Shown here in pieces: positions 43,287 through 50,770 of a stretch of 50,770 nucleotides of DNA. Position numbers and translations under genes: made by a program. Source of the stretch: Flavobacteriaceae bacterium (GTDB lineage Bacteria > Bacteroidota > Bacteroidia > Flavobacteriales > Flavobacteriaceae). The notes under the pieces are model-generated. The model did not search any database. It saw only the letters and a program-made list of their open reading frames with translations, and had not been told where the DNA came from. Where the stretch lies: the NCBI GenBank assembly GCA_021647405.1, contig JAKIUU010000016.1:1-50770 (forward strand), written 5' to 3'. Position 1 is the stretch's first letter. Each line of letters opens with the position of its first letter.

Positions 43287-45452
43287 TTATTTTATTATTA
43301 ATTTACCTCTAAAAATCCCTTCAGAAGATGTGATTGAAAAAAGATATAATCCCGATTTGATTGTGTGGGGCTCTATAATGAAGGTAGGTGTATTTATGTC
43401 ATTTTTTTGAAGTAGGTTTTTACCCGTAATATCGAAAATTTTGAAATGTATTGGAAATTGTCCTGTATAATTTTTTATAGAAATATGGGCAATATCTTTA
43501 ATTGGGTTTGGGTAAATATTGACATCAATTTTAGAAGAAAAATTATTAATTGATAAAACATCAGTAGATAAATTAACCTTTAATAAACTAAATGCAGGAC
43601 TATTTATGCTTAATGTATTGTTGTTAATAGATAATGAAGTTAAGGTGCTTTGCAGGTTGGCATTCAGAAAATTACCTGTTAGAAGTTCTGTTTCGGCACT
43701 TTTAATATGCCAATTAGCAGGTATATTAAGTGTAATATTATGGGCGTTTTCATCATCAATATTCAAGATGATGAGATTGTAAGAACTGCTGCTGCTATTA
43801 AAACCGCCATAAATTTGTAAAGCCGGTTTTTGAACTGTACCGCTAACAGCCTCAATAGTTATAAACGGATTATTAGTGATGGCAGAAGGTGCAATAGTAA
43901 AAAAATTTTCACTGACCACTTCATTAACCATTCTTGTGGCTAAATATTGCGCCGTACTGTCAATTTGAGTTGGGTTTCTATAATGTAAAAGGTGCAGTAA
44001 ATTATCGCCAGATGCAAGGAGAGCAAAGCGAGTTACAGCACGCATATCTATACTGCCAATTTTAGAAGCCTCATACATTTGCAACCAATAATTGGCTGTG
44101 TATAATCCACTAATTATACCTTGATAAGGATCTTCTTTAGGACAGGTTTCACAAATTAGTATATTCCATTCTGTTACGGCTAAACCTATTTTAGGGTTGA
44201 TATTTAGAGTTGCACTTAATGTGTTTAACTCACTTTGAATAACTTCAAAACTATTTATTCTAACGTCTTCTGCTGTATGAACAATTTCAGAATATTGACT
44301 ATTATTTATAAAATTATCTAAACCGCCATTATAATTGTGTCTGATTAAAAATCGGGGAGGACTCTGAATTAATCTTGATGTAAAAGCGGTACTATTTAAA
44401 AGAGCGTCGGTAAAAATTAAAACATAACCAATCTCAATAGAGGTGTCTGCGGCAATCATGGCATCGCGAATAGCAAAAGCACCATCATGATTAAAACTTT
44501 TGTATTCTACCAAAGCCACATTGTTTATTTGCATTTGATTATTAGGAAAAATCTTTACCGCAGAATCGCCTAATACTTCATATTCAGACACAGATAGTCG
44601 TGATGTGGGTTCTGTAAATAAATCGTAGAGTTCTTGTTGGGTAAAATTTGTATCCAATTCATTTTTTGTAAAGCTGCTATTTGTAACCCAAACCCGTATA
44701 GAATCTTTTATTATTGTTGGAAAACCTACCTTTAAAATAAGTGTGTCTTTAGCAGACGCAAGTTGCTGCTTTGTACCTAAAATAGCTTCTAACTTAGTGA
44801 TTTGCCCTGTTTGTGGCACCCAACCTTCACGCCATATATCGCCACCAAAATAGTAGAGAGAATCTGTTAAGGTTTTAGGCATTGCTTTTTGTGGGGCTCC
44901 AGTTCTAAAATAAATAGCACTACCACCAGCAACCCAAGAGACACCCCAAGTCCAGGATGAGCCAATTTCGTTACCGAGTTCCCATTTTTTGATGTTAAGA
45001 GGAGCGGTATTTCCAAGCAATTGTAAACGTTCTTGTTGATATATAGCATTGGTAGAATTGGCAAACTTAACAAGTTCGGCAGCCTCTAGAGCAGTAGTGT
45101 TACCATAATTAAGCATGTAAATAATATTCAAATTAAAAGTGTTTGCAAATTGTGCAGCAAATTTTAAATTGAGTTTGCCATTTTCTTGTAAATGCGCTCG
45201 CCAGTCAAAATTATTAAAACTTGTACCTCCAGGCCATCTAAATATACCGTATTTAAGTATGTTGAATTTAGTTTCAAACGCCGTATTATTGAGCCAATCT
45301 ATATTGGTATTGGCAGAAATATTATCACCTCTCAAATCCTTTGGAATTTGATATAAAGTAGGAGCATCAGGAAGCTGTATTTGTACTTGAGCGCTACAAA
45401 AAAAAGATGAAAAAATGATAGTAAATACAATAAAATAAAGTTGTTTATGCAT
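43287..45452 (-). CDS. T9SS-sorted glycoside-hydrolase-like protein
   Basis: Seen: 721 residues with signal peptide 1-21. A TIM-barrel-like region contains YGIFRWPGGTSFNNFDW, NIIYMLNYGN and the motif KKWELGNEIG (Glu162), and later LAVTEWNILI (Glu428). These look like the acid/base and nucleophile of clan GH-A enzymes, the clan of GH51 arabinofuranosidases. A beta-sandwich domain (LNIPANWHIKSAETELL) and a T9SS type A sorting domain (YPNPIKDIAHISI, about 640-721) follow. Inference: a secreted or cell-surface polysaccharide hydrolase. I cannot name the family or substrate. The M48 protease follows within 2 bp, which is an unexpected pairing. Confidence 0.85.
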   Translation of the reverse strand: MHKQLYFIVFTIIFSSFFCSAQVQIQLPDAPTLYQIPKDLRGDNISANTNIDWLNNTAFETKFNILKYGIFRWPGGTSFNNFDWRAHLQENGKLNLKFAAQFANTFNLNIIYMLNYGNTTALEAAELVKFANSTNAIYQQERLQLLGNTAPLNIKKWELGNEIGSSWTWGVSWVAGGSAIYFRTGAPQKAMPKTLTDSLYYFGGDIWREGWVPQTGQITKLEAILGTKQQLASAKDTLILKVGFPTIIKDSIRVWVTNSSFTKNELDTNFTQQELYDLFTEPTSRLSVSEYEVLGDSAVKIFPNNQMQINNVALVEYKSFNHDGAFAIRDAMIAADTSIEIGYVLIFTDALLNSTAFTSRLIQSPPRFLIRHNYNGGLDNFINNSQYSEIVHTAEDVRINSFEVIQSELNTLSATLNINPKIGLAVTEWNILICETCPKEDPYQGIISGLYTANYWLQMYEASKIGSIDMRAVTRFALLASGDNLLHLLHYRNPTQIDSTAQYLATRMVNEVVSENFFTIAPSAITNNPFITIEAVSGTVQKPALQIYGGFNSSSSSYNLIILNIDDENAHNITLNIPANWHIKSAETELLTGNFLNANLQSTLTSLSINNNTLSINSPAFSLLKVNLSTDVLSINNFSSKIDVNIYPNPIKDIAHISIKNYTGQFPIHFKIFDITGKNLLQKNDINTPTFIIEPHTIKSGLYLFSITSSEGIFRGKLIIK

Positions 45453-45484
45453 AAGATAAATTAGACATCATAGAATTATGACAC

Positions 45485-45492
45485 CAAAAATA
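45485..45492 (-). promoter_or_regulatory. Bacteroidota -7 box (TATTTTTG) for the T9SS hydrolase gene
   Basis: On the minus strand TATTTTTG matches TAnnTTTG and ends 32 bp before the ATG at 45452. It starts the T9SS-protein/M48 unit. Confidence 0.5.
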
Positions 45493-45501
45493 AGAAAAAG
45501 T

Positions 45502-46317
45502 TTATTTAAAATAGCGTTGGCGTTTGGCTTCAAAAATTAATATGGCGGCAGAAACAGAGACATTCATAGAGTCAATTTTACCTTGCATGGGTATCATAAT
45601 ATTTTGTGTAGCCGCATTGATAAATTCCTGTGTTAAACCTGTGGCTTCTGTACCTACTACAATAGCGGTTGCCTTATTGTAATCTTGAGAATGGTAATTT
45701 TGGGAGCTATCACTTAAGGTTGCACAGTAGACGTTGATATTATTTGATTGCAGATATTTTATAATATTTTCTGTACTATCAACAGCAATCTGATTGGTAA
45801 AAACACAGCCCACGCTAGAGCGGATACAATTGGGATTGTACACATCTGTTTTGGGATTAGCAATTAAAACTGCCTCTACATTTGCTGCATCTGCAGTACG
45901 CAAAAGCGCCCCAATATTACCCGGTTTTTCAATGGATTCTGTTACAAGAATAAGTGGTTTTTCTGCTTTGAAATTAATATCCAAAAGGCTATGTGATTTA
46001 GCCTGTGCTACTGCTAAAATACCTTCTGTGGTATCACGATGTGCCAATTTATGATAGACAGCCGTACTTATTTCTATAAGTTCAGGAGTGTCTTTTAAAC
46101 CTTGCTTATTGATAAGAGTTTCAACAGATTCTGAGCTTATCAAGTTGGTATCAAATAAAACAGTATCAATAATATAATTGCCTTGTAGCGCTAAATTTAA
46201 TTCACGCAACCCTTCAATTAAAAACCTGCCTGTTTTTTTACGAGCCTTCGATTTTTCTTTTAAAAGTACCAAGTCTTTTATATAGGTATTATGCGGACTT
46301 GTAATTTCTTTTATCAT
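45502..46317 (-). CDS. SpoU-family RNA methyltransferase (RlmB/TrmH-like)
   Basis: Seen: 271 residues. An N-terminal substrate-binding domain has LKEKSKARKKTGRFLIEGLR (L30e-like). The SPOUT domain has EKPGNIGALLRTADAANVEA, NCIRSSVGCVFTNQIAVD, VVGTEATGLTQEFINAA, and ending MIPMQGKIDSMNVSVSAAI. The extra N-terminal domain places it with 23S rRNA 2'-O-methyltransferases of the RlmB group rather than TrmH; target not certain. It is a different subtype from the methyltransferase at 12189-12863. The -7 box ends 5 bp before the ATG. Confidence 0.9.
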   Translation of the reverse strand: MIKEITSPHNTYIKDLVLLKEKSKARKKTGRFLIEGLRELNLALQGNYIIDTVLFDTNLISSESVETLINKQGLKDTPELIEISTAVYHKLAHRDTTEGILAVAQAKSHSLLDINFKAEKPLILVTESIEKPGNIGALLRTADAANVEAVLIANPKTDVYNPNCIRSSVGCVFTNQIAVDSTENIIKYLQSNNINVYCATLSDSSQNYHSQDYNKATAIVVGTEATGLTQEFINAATQNIMIPMQGKIDSMNVSVSAAILIFEAKRQRYFK

Positions 46318-46322
46318 AAAAG

Positions 46323-46330
46323 CAAAAGTA
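46323..46330 (-). promoter_or_regulatory. -7 box (TACTTTTG) almost touching the SpoU start codon
   Basis: On the minus strand TACTTTTG matches TAnnTTTG and ends 5 bp before the ATG at 46317. The predicted transcript would begin at or within a base or two of the start codon. Confidence 0.5.
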
Positions 46331-46362
46331 ATGAATGCCCTAAAAATAATGGCTTGAAAATG

Positions 46363-47445
46363 TTAAAAATCCTTTAAGGGGTATTCTTTGTGATAAACAA
46401 CCATTAATTTTACGATTCCAGAGTAACTTTTAATACCTTCGGGTTGTTTATTAACTTTTAAAAACCTATCGTAAACACGTTCAAAAATAGGGGTTGTGGG
46501 GTTTTTATATGCCGACCAAAAATCATAATTCTCTTTGTAATTTTTTAAGACTCCTTTGTGTAAAGTGGCGGTTAATTTTTTATACGTAATAATATCGTTT
46601 TGCCTTAAGTTGTTTAAAGTATAACTGAGTGCCACTAGATAACCTGAGTATTGTACAAAAGCATCCGCACTATAAATACAAGCCAAGTAGCCTATAAAAT
46701 TGGCCTCTTGTTCGGGCGCAAAACCCAGTTGATGTGCCATCTCATGGCAAGCAGTAAAAGCCATAAAAACTTTGGGTAGATAACTGTTAACCTGTGCTTC
46801 TGCTGAAAAAGGATTGTAATAACCCGAATAGCCCATATAGCTCAAGGCCAAACTGTAACTTGAAAATTTAATACTTGGATGTGTGTATGTAAAAACAGGC
46901 CATTTTTTAGCTAAATTCTGATAAGAGATTATAGCTTCATCTACCAATGATGATTTGCTATAAGGAACAATGACTTTTATACTGTCAAGCTTAGAGAGTT
47001 TTAATTGTAAAGTATTTGTTTTCTCAATAAGCTGGGTTGTTAGGGCAATTAAATCTACAGTTTTTACAGGCTTCATTTCTAATTTAAGGCTTTTATACAA
47101 AGGCGCTTTGGCGTAATTAAATCCCCAAAAAAGATAAAATGTAAAATATAGAACAGAAGCCACACTTAGTAACTTATAAAAAACTGTCAGCCCTTGTTTT
47201 TTAAAATGTTTAACCCATTTTACAATGTTAAAAATTAAATATAATGCCAAAAGCGTATAAAAAACATCGCCAACAGAAAATGAAGCTTTTCCTAAAAATT
47301 CTCTTAAAAAAGTGTTTATAAGATTAGTGAATTTCACATAAAACCCCGTTTGACTTATCTTTAAATGCGACAAAGCATAGGGTATAACAATAATTTGAAT
47401 AAGAAGTGCTAAAGCTAATACTTTAGAAATGTGGTGCTTTTTCAT
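46363..47445 (-). CDS. DUF3810 membrane protein with HExxH motif
   Basis: Seen: 360 residues. Three N-terminal membrane helices (about 8-25, 52-75, 93-115) are followed by a soluble domain with the zinc-protease-like motif AFTACHEMAHQLGF (His234, Glu235, His238) and the nearby PEQEANFIGYLAC, whose Glu could be a third ligand. Known: DUF3810 is an uncharacterised family common in Bacteroidota. Inference: a membrane metallopeptidase acting on an envelope substrate. It has its own -7 box and lies head-to-head with dnaB. Confidence 0.85.
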   Translation of the reverse strand: MKKHHISKVLALALLIQIIVIPYALSHLKISQTGFYVKFTNLINTFLREFLGKASFSVGDVFYTLLALYLIFNIVKWVKHFKKQGLTVFYKLLSVASVLYFTFYLFWGFNYAKAPLYKSLKLEMKPVKTVDLIALTTQLIEKTNTLQLKLSKLDSIKVIVPYSKSSLVDEAIISYQNLAKKWPVFTYTHPSIKFSSYSLALSYMGYSGYYNPFSAEAQVNSYLPKVFMAFTACHEMAHQLGFAPEQEANFIGYLACIYSADAFVQYSGYLVALSYTLNNLRQNDIITYKKLTATLHKGVLKNYKENYDFWSAYKNPTTPIFERVYDRFLKVNKQPEGIKSYSGIVKLMVVYHKEYPLKDF

Positions 47446-47455
47446 ATATTGAAAC

Positions 47456-47463
47456 CAAAATTA
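47456..47463 (-). promoter_or_regulatory. Bacteroidota -7 box (TAATTTTG) for the DUF3810 gene
   Basis: On the minus strand TAATTTTG matches TAnnTTTG and ends 10 bp before the ATG at 47445. An 8-bp inverted repeat AACCAAAA/TTTTGGTT (about 47453-47480) surrounds it, and TTAACATTATT occurs twice further towards dnaB. Confidence 0.5.
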
Positions 47464-47563
47464 AAAAAAAGTTTTGGTTATTAACATTATTTTTATCGTT
47501 TGTTAACATTATTAGTTTAAAAAATAATATTGTAACTTGGCTAAATAGATAGCTTATAAAAGT

Positions 47564-47571
47564 TACATTTG
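47564..47571 (+). promoter_or_regulatory. dnaB: -7 box (TACATTTG) almost touching the dnaB start codon
   Basis: TACATTTG matches TAnnTTTG and ends 4 bp before the ATG at 47576; a TTG at 47537-47539 lies about 24 bp upstream as a candidate -33 element. Transcription would start about at the ATG, which implies a leaderless or nearly leaderless mRNA. Confidence 0.55.
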
Positions 47572-47575
47572 TGTA

Positions 47576-49090
47576 ATGGAAAATTTAAAGAAAGTCAGAC
47601 CTCTATCGGCAAGTAAATCAGCAGTTATTAATCTAGAGTCAGGTAAATTACCACCACAAGCCCTAGATCTTGAAGAAGCCGTTTTAGGGGCCATGATGAT
47701 TGATAAAAAAGGCATTGATGATGTAATAGATATTTTACATCCCGATGCTTTTTATAAAGAAGCCCATCACAAAATTTACAAAGCCATTATCAAATTATTT
47801 GAAACAACACAACCTATTGATTTGTTGACTGTTTCTAATCAGTTAAGAACTGATGGTGATTTAGATTTTGTTGGCGGCGATTTTTATTTAATCAACCTTA
47901 CGCAAAAAGTATCGTCGTCTGCACATGTTGAATTTCACGCACGTATTATCCTACAAAAATACATTCAACGCAGACTTATATCTATTTCTAGCGAAATAAT
48001 TAAAGAATCTTATGACGAAACAGTAGATGTTTTTGATTTACTTGATGAGGCCGAAACAAAACTGTTTGAAGTAACACAAGGGAACCTCAAAAAAAGCTCA
48101 GAAAAAGCCCATAGTTTGGTGGCACAAGCCCTTCAAAAAATTGAAGAAATCTCCAATAAAGAGGGCATGAGTGGTGTGGCTTCAGGATTTTTTAAAGTAG
48201 ATGAAATAACATCGGGATGGCAACCGTCCGACTTAATTATTATTGCCGCAAGACCAGGTATGGGTAAAACGGCTTTTGTGATGTCTATGGCTAAAAATAT
48301 TGCCATAAATTTCAAACAAGGTGTGGCCATATTTTCTTTAGAAATGTCGTCTGTACAGCTTATTACCCGTATGATTTCTAGCGAAACCAATTTGACATCA
48401 GAAAAATTACGTAAAGGAAATTTGATGGCACATGAATGGGAGCAACTCAATGTAAAAGTTAAAGATTTATCTGATGCCCCACTTTTTATTGATGATACGC
48501 CCTCCTTATCTATTTTTGATTTACGCGCCAAAGCACGCCGATTGGTGTCGCAACACGACATTAAAATTATCATTATTGATTATTTACAATTAATGACATC
48601 GGGTACAAATAGCAAATCGGGAAATAGAGAACAAGAAATTTCAAATATTTCAAGAAACCTAAAAGCCTTGGCTAAAGAATTGGAAGTACCCGTAATTGCT
48701 TTGTCACAATTATCGCGTGCTGTTGAAACAAGAGGTGGCTCCAAACGCCCTTTGCTATCCGATTTAAGAGAATCAGGAGCTATTGAACAAGATGCTGATA
48801 TTGTGTCTTTTATTTACAGGCCTGAGTATTATAAATTGACTGAATGGGATGACGAAGAGCGCTCAAATTGTGAAGGTCAAGCCGAATTTATTATTGCCAA
48901 ACACAGAAATGGTGGTTTAGACAGTATCCGTTTAAAATTCACAGCGCGCTTTGCACAATTTGCCGATTTAGATGGCGATTTTGCCACAGAGTTCCCATCT
49001 AAGATGAACGATTTTAACGAGCCACAACACAATGCTAACCCAGACGAAGCTTTTGGCGATGTTCCTGATGATAATGAAGTGCCTTTTTAA
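47576..49090 (+). CDS. dnaB: Replicative DNA helicase DnaB
   Basis: Hexameric helicase that unwinds the replication fork. Seen: 504 residues. The N-terminal helical domain has PPQALDLEEAVLGAMMIDKK. The RecA-like ATPase domain has Walker A ARPGMGKTAFVMSMAKN (Lys231), Walker B IIIIDYLQLMTSG, ALSQLSRAVETRG and RPLLSDLRESGAIEQDADI. The start MENLKK is the family position in Flavobacteriia and its N-terminal leader is normal, so the very short 5' UTR is not an artefact of a wrong start. A highly acidic tail ends the protein. No intein. Confidence 0.97.
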   Translation: MENLKKVRPLSASKSAVINLESGKLPPQALDLEEAVLGAMMIDKKGIDDVIDILHPDAFYKEAHHKIYKAIIKLFETTQPIDLLTVSNQLRTDGDLDFVGGDFYLINLTQKVSSSAHVEFHARIILQKYIQRRLISISSEIIKESYDETVDVFDLLDEAETKLFEVTQGNLKKSSEKAHSLVAQALQKIEEISNKEGMSGVASGFFKVDEITSGWQPSDLIIIAARPGMGKTAFVMSMAKNIAINFKQGVAIFSLEMSSVQLITRMISSETNLTSEKLRKGNLMAHEWEQLNVKVKDLSDAPLFIDDTPSLSIFDLRAKARRLVSQHDIKIIIIDYLQLMTSGTNSKSGNREQEISNISRNLKALAKELEVPVIALSQLSRAVETRGGSKRPLLSDLRESGAIEQDADIVSFIYRPEYYKLTEWDDEERSNCEGQAEFIIAKHRNGGLDSIRLKFTARFAQFADLDGDFATEFPSKMNDFNEPQHNANPDEAFGDVPDDNEVPF

Positions 49091-49116
49091 ATAAATTGAC
49101 CGGTTAATATTAATAT

Positions 49117-50382
49117 ATGCGTAAAATCCACTTTATTTTAACCCTATTTTTAGTACTTGCCTATAGCAATGTTCAGGCTTCTTTTATTTTAATTCCGATG
49201 GATGCCGATTCCCAACAAAACCACCTAAAGGCTTATGGTATTACCTATTTTTCTTTGCAAAAGCAACATAAAGTTCAATGGTTGCTAAACTATAGAGGTG
49301 GCTCTTTTTTACTAGAGGATATTAAAGAATTTAGAGAAGAATGTACCATTAGAGGCGTTTCGTATATTGTTATAAGCAATGCCAAAGCCCTAGCTATTTT
49401 AGCGGATATTAAAAGTCCCTCTCAAAATATGGATGCTGTTTTGTTAGAAAAAGCCCCAAAAATTGCAGTGTATTCGCCTAAAGAGAAAAAACCTTGGGAT
49501 GATGCTGTAACCATGATTTTAACCTATGCCGAAATACCATATGATATTATTTACGACGAAGATATTTTAAATGACGCCCTCGTAAAATACGAGTGGCTGC
49601 ATCTACATCATGAGGATTTTACAGGCCAATACGGTAAGTTTTATGGAAATTATCGCACGGCACCTTGGTATATTAAAGAAAAAGTAGACGCCGAAGCTTT
49701 GGCAAAAAGATTGGGATTTAACAAAGTATCGCAAGAAAAATTAGCTGTGGCAAAGCGCATTAAAAATTTTGTAATTGGCGGTGGCTTTATGTTTGCCATG
49801 TGCTCTGCAGCCGATAGTTTTGACATTGCCCTTTCTGCCGAAGGTGTTGATATTTGTGAACCCATGTTTGATGGCGATCCATCAACATCTAATTATCAAG
49901 ATAAAATTGATTTTACCAAAACTTTTGCTTTTACCAATTATATTTTAGAACGCAACCCTTTGGTTTACGAATACTCTTCAATAGATATGACCCGTAAACG
50001 ACGGGTATTGCGCACACAAGATTATTTTATGCTCAAAGATTTTTCAGCTAAATGGGATCCAGTACCAACAATGCTATGTCAAAACCATACCCAATTGGTA
50101 AAAGGCTTTATGGGGCAGACAACTGCCTTTAATAAAAAAACCATTAAACCCAACGTACTGATAATGGGCGAAAATCAAATTAATAGTGAAGCCAGATATA
50201 TCCATGGTGTACAAGGTAAAGGCATGTTTACATTTTATGGGGGGCACGATCCTGAAGATTATCAACACCGTGTGGGCGACCCTAAAACAGAAATAGCACT
50301 ACACCCAAATTCGCCTGGCTACCGCCTTATTTTAAACAATGTTTTGTTTCCTGCCGCCAAAAAGAAAAAACAGAAAACCTAG
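49117..50382 (+). CDS. Secreted protein often labelled asparagine synthetase B; amidotransferase-like fold suspected
   Basis: Seen: 421 residues with signal peptide 1-21 (ending NVQA). It contains WLLNYRGGSFLL, VYSPKEKKPWDDAVTMIL, FVIGGGFMFAMCSAADS with Cys229, ICEPMFDGDPSTSNY, and near the end FTFYGGHDPEDYQH (His377) followed by GYRLILNNVLF. The last two parts look like the nucleophile elbow and the His/acid region of class I glutamine-amidotransferase-like (ThuA/GATase1) folds. From memory close relatives are named asparagine synthetase B, but nothing here resembles AsnB: there is no N-terminal Cys2 glutaminase and no synthetase ATP-pyrophosphatase loop, and it is exported. It starts 26 bp after dnaB. 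Function unknown. Confidence 0.8.
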   Translation: MRKIHFILTLFLVLAYSNVQASFILIPMDADSQQNHLKAYGITYFSLQKQHKVQWLLNYRGGSFLLEDIKEFREECTIRGVSYIVISNAKALAILADIKSPSQNMDAVLLEKAPKIAVYSPKEKKPWDDAVTMILTYAEIPYDIIYDEDILNDALVKYEWLHLHHEDFTGQYGKFYGNYRTAPWYIKEKVDAEALAKRLGFNKVSQEKLAVAKRIKNFVIGGGFMFAMCSAADSFDIALSAEGVDICEPMFDGDPSTSNYQDKIDFTKTFAFTNYILERNPLVYEYSSIDMTRKRRVLRTQDYFMLKDFSAKWDPVPTMLCQNHTQLVKGFMGQTTAFNKKTIKPNVLIMGENQINSEARYIHGVQGKGMFTFYGGHDPEDYQHRVGDPKTEIALHPNSPGYRLILNNVLFPAAKKKKQKT

Positions 50383-50422
50383 GTTTAGTTGGCAGTTTCT
50401 TTTGTTTATATATAATTTCACT

Positions 50423-50636
50423 AGTGTCCACTAAAAGATAAAAAAGTTCTTTGAAATCATAGTAGTTACTATATCTGCGGGCTGAATTTAGACGGTGACG
50501 ATTTGAAACGGCTAAGTTTGTGAATATAATTTTATTCACAATGAACGATGGCAAATATGTTTTCTCACAATTAACATCATTTTTACCTCAAAGAGTTTTC
50601 GATAAGTTTGTTTCAAAATATTCAGGAAATAATTAG
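50423..50636 (+). mobile_element. Truncated IS4-family insertion sequence (left end and N-terminus of transposase)
   Basis: Seen: at 50541-50636 a 31-residue frame reads MNDGKYVFSQLTSFLPQRVF then DKFVSKYSGN and stops. This is the start of IS4-type transposases with an N-terminal DUF4372 domain, which continue for about 350 more residues. About 115 bp upstream, AGTGTCCACTAAAAGAT (50423) resembles an IS terminal repeat. After the stop there is only a hairpin (50641-50661) and no trace of the rest of the transposase. Interpretation: a remnant after internal deletion. Confidence 0.65.
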
Positions 50637-50750
50637 CCGCCCCTTAAAAACCATTTAAGGGTTTATATATTAGATATATAAGTTCATTATTATTTGTTTA
50701 AAACTACAAGATTTTGTACATTTATGGGATAAACCTTGCAATTTAAATCT

Positions 50751-50770
50751 ATGAAATCTAAGCCAAAAGT
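50751..50770 (+). CDS. Possible start of a gene running off the window
   Basis: An ATG at 50751 opens MKSKPK and continues to the window edge. An ATTTA-rich region upstream has only a near match to the -7 box (TACATTTA at 50717). Too short to identify. Confidence 0.25.

Noticed and set aside
47446..47575. AT-rich region with repeats beside dnaB as a replication origin
   Set aside because: No DnaA-box cluster; the repeats are few and the region is explained by two divergent promoters.

Overview
The window comes from a low-GC member of the Bacteroidota, most likely class Flavobacteriia (Flavobacteriaceae). Five signs support this: three secreted proteins end in a type IX secretion (T9SS) C-terminal sorting domain; there is an Oar-like TonB-dependent receptor with a carboxypeptidase-regulatory-like N-terminus; many genes have the Bacteroidota -7 box TAnnTTTG close to their starts; the gene order (fur-purA-ostA, rpsF-rpsR-rplI without ssb) is typical of the class; and several small families known mainly from this class are present. 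I found no tRNA, rRNA, CRISPR array or prophage. Most of the window is chromosomal housekeeping sequence with small patches of gene decay and insertion-sequence debris.

Layout. 0.2-3.7 kb: a T9SS-exported protein with two six-repeat NHL propellers, each nested in an Ig/cadherin-like domain. 3.8-8.5 kb: priA, a frameshifted sterol-desaturase-family gene, and the rpsF-rpsR-rplI operon. 8.5-11.7 kb: the Oar-like TonB receptor. 11.7-12.9 kb: a DUF6495-like gene and a SpoU/TrmH RNA methyltransferase. 12.9-17.2 kb (minus): a compact operon, acyl-CoA carboxylase beta / yebC / tsaE / ald / small membrane protein. 17.4-22.2 kb: a tiny membrane protein, a decayed four-helix-bundle gene, ettA, an iron-sulfur repair di-iron protein (ric), a membrane-anchored hypothetical protein, rnpB (RNase P RNA) and decayed sequence on both sides of it. 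22.2-24.5 kb: aconitase. 24.7-35.2 kb: a glucan locus glgE-mak-glgB, then a BspA-like repeat protein, a GH31 alpha-glucosidase and a TlpA-like thioredoxin. 35.2-39.7 kb (minus): fur-purA-ostA-like-class III aminotransferase. 39.8-47.4 kb (minus): relA/spoT, a Ste24-like M48 protease, a T9SS-sorted glycoside-hydrolase-like protein, a second SpoU methyltransferase and a DUF3810 membrane protein with HExxH. 47.6-50.4 kb: dnaB and a secreted protein of the group often labelled asparagine synthetase B. The right edge holds a truncated IS4-type element and a possible gene start.

How the genes fit together. GlgE, maltokinase and branching enzyme make up the maltose-1-phosphate route to branched alpha-glucan. 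The usual maltose supplier, trehalose synthase, is absent from the locus. The adjacent GH31 enzyme and a surface repeat protein suggest that maltose may come from glucan breakdown; this is inference. Fur, PurA and the OstA-like protein link iron or stress control, purine synthesis and envelope biogenesis in one transcription unit. The most unusual features are the twice-repeated nested NHL architecture, the TreS-less GlgE locus, three damaged small or accessory genes, and a secreted dnaB-linked protein that looks like a class I glutamine-amidotransferase-like fold rather than an asparagine synthetase.
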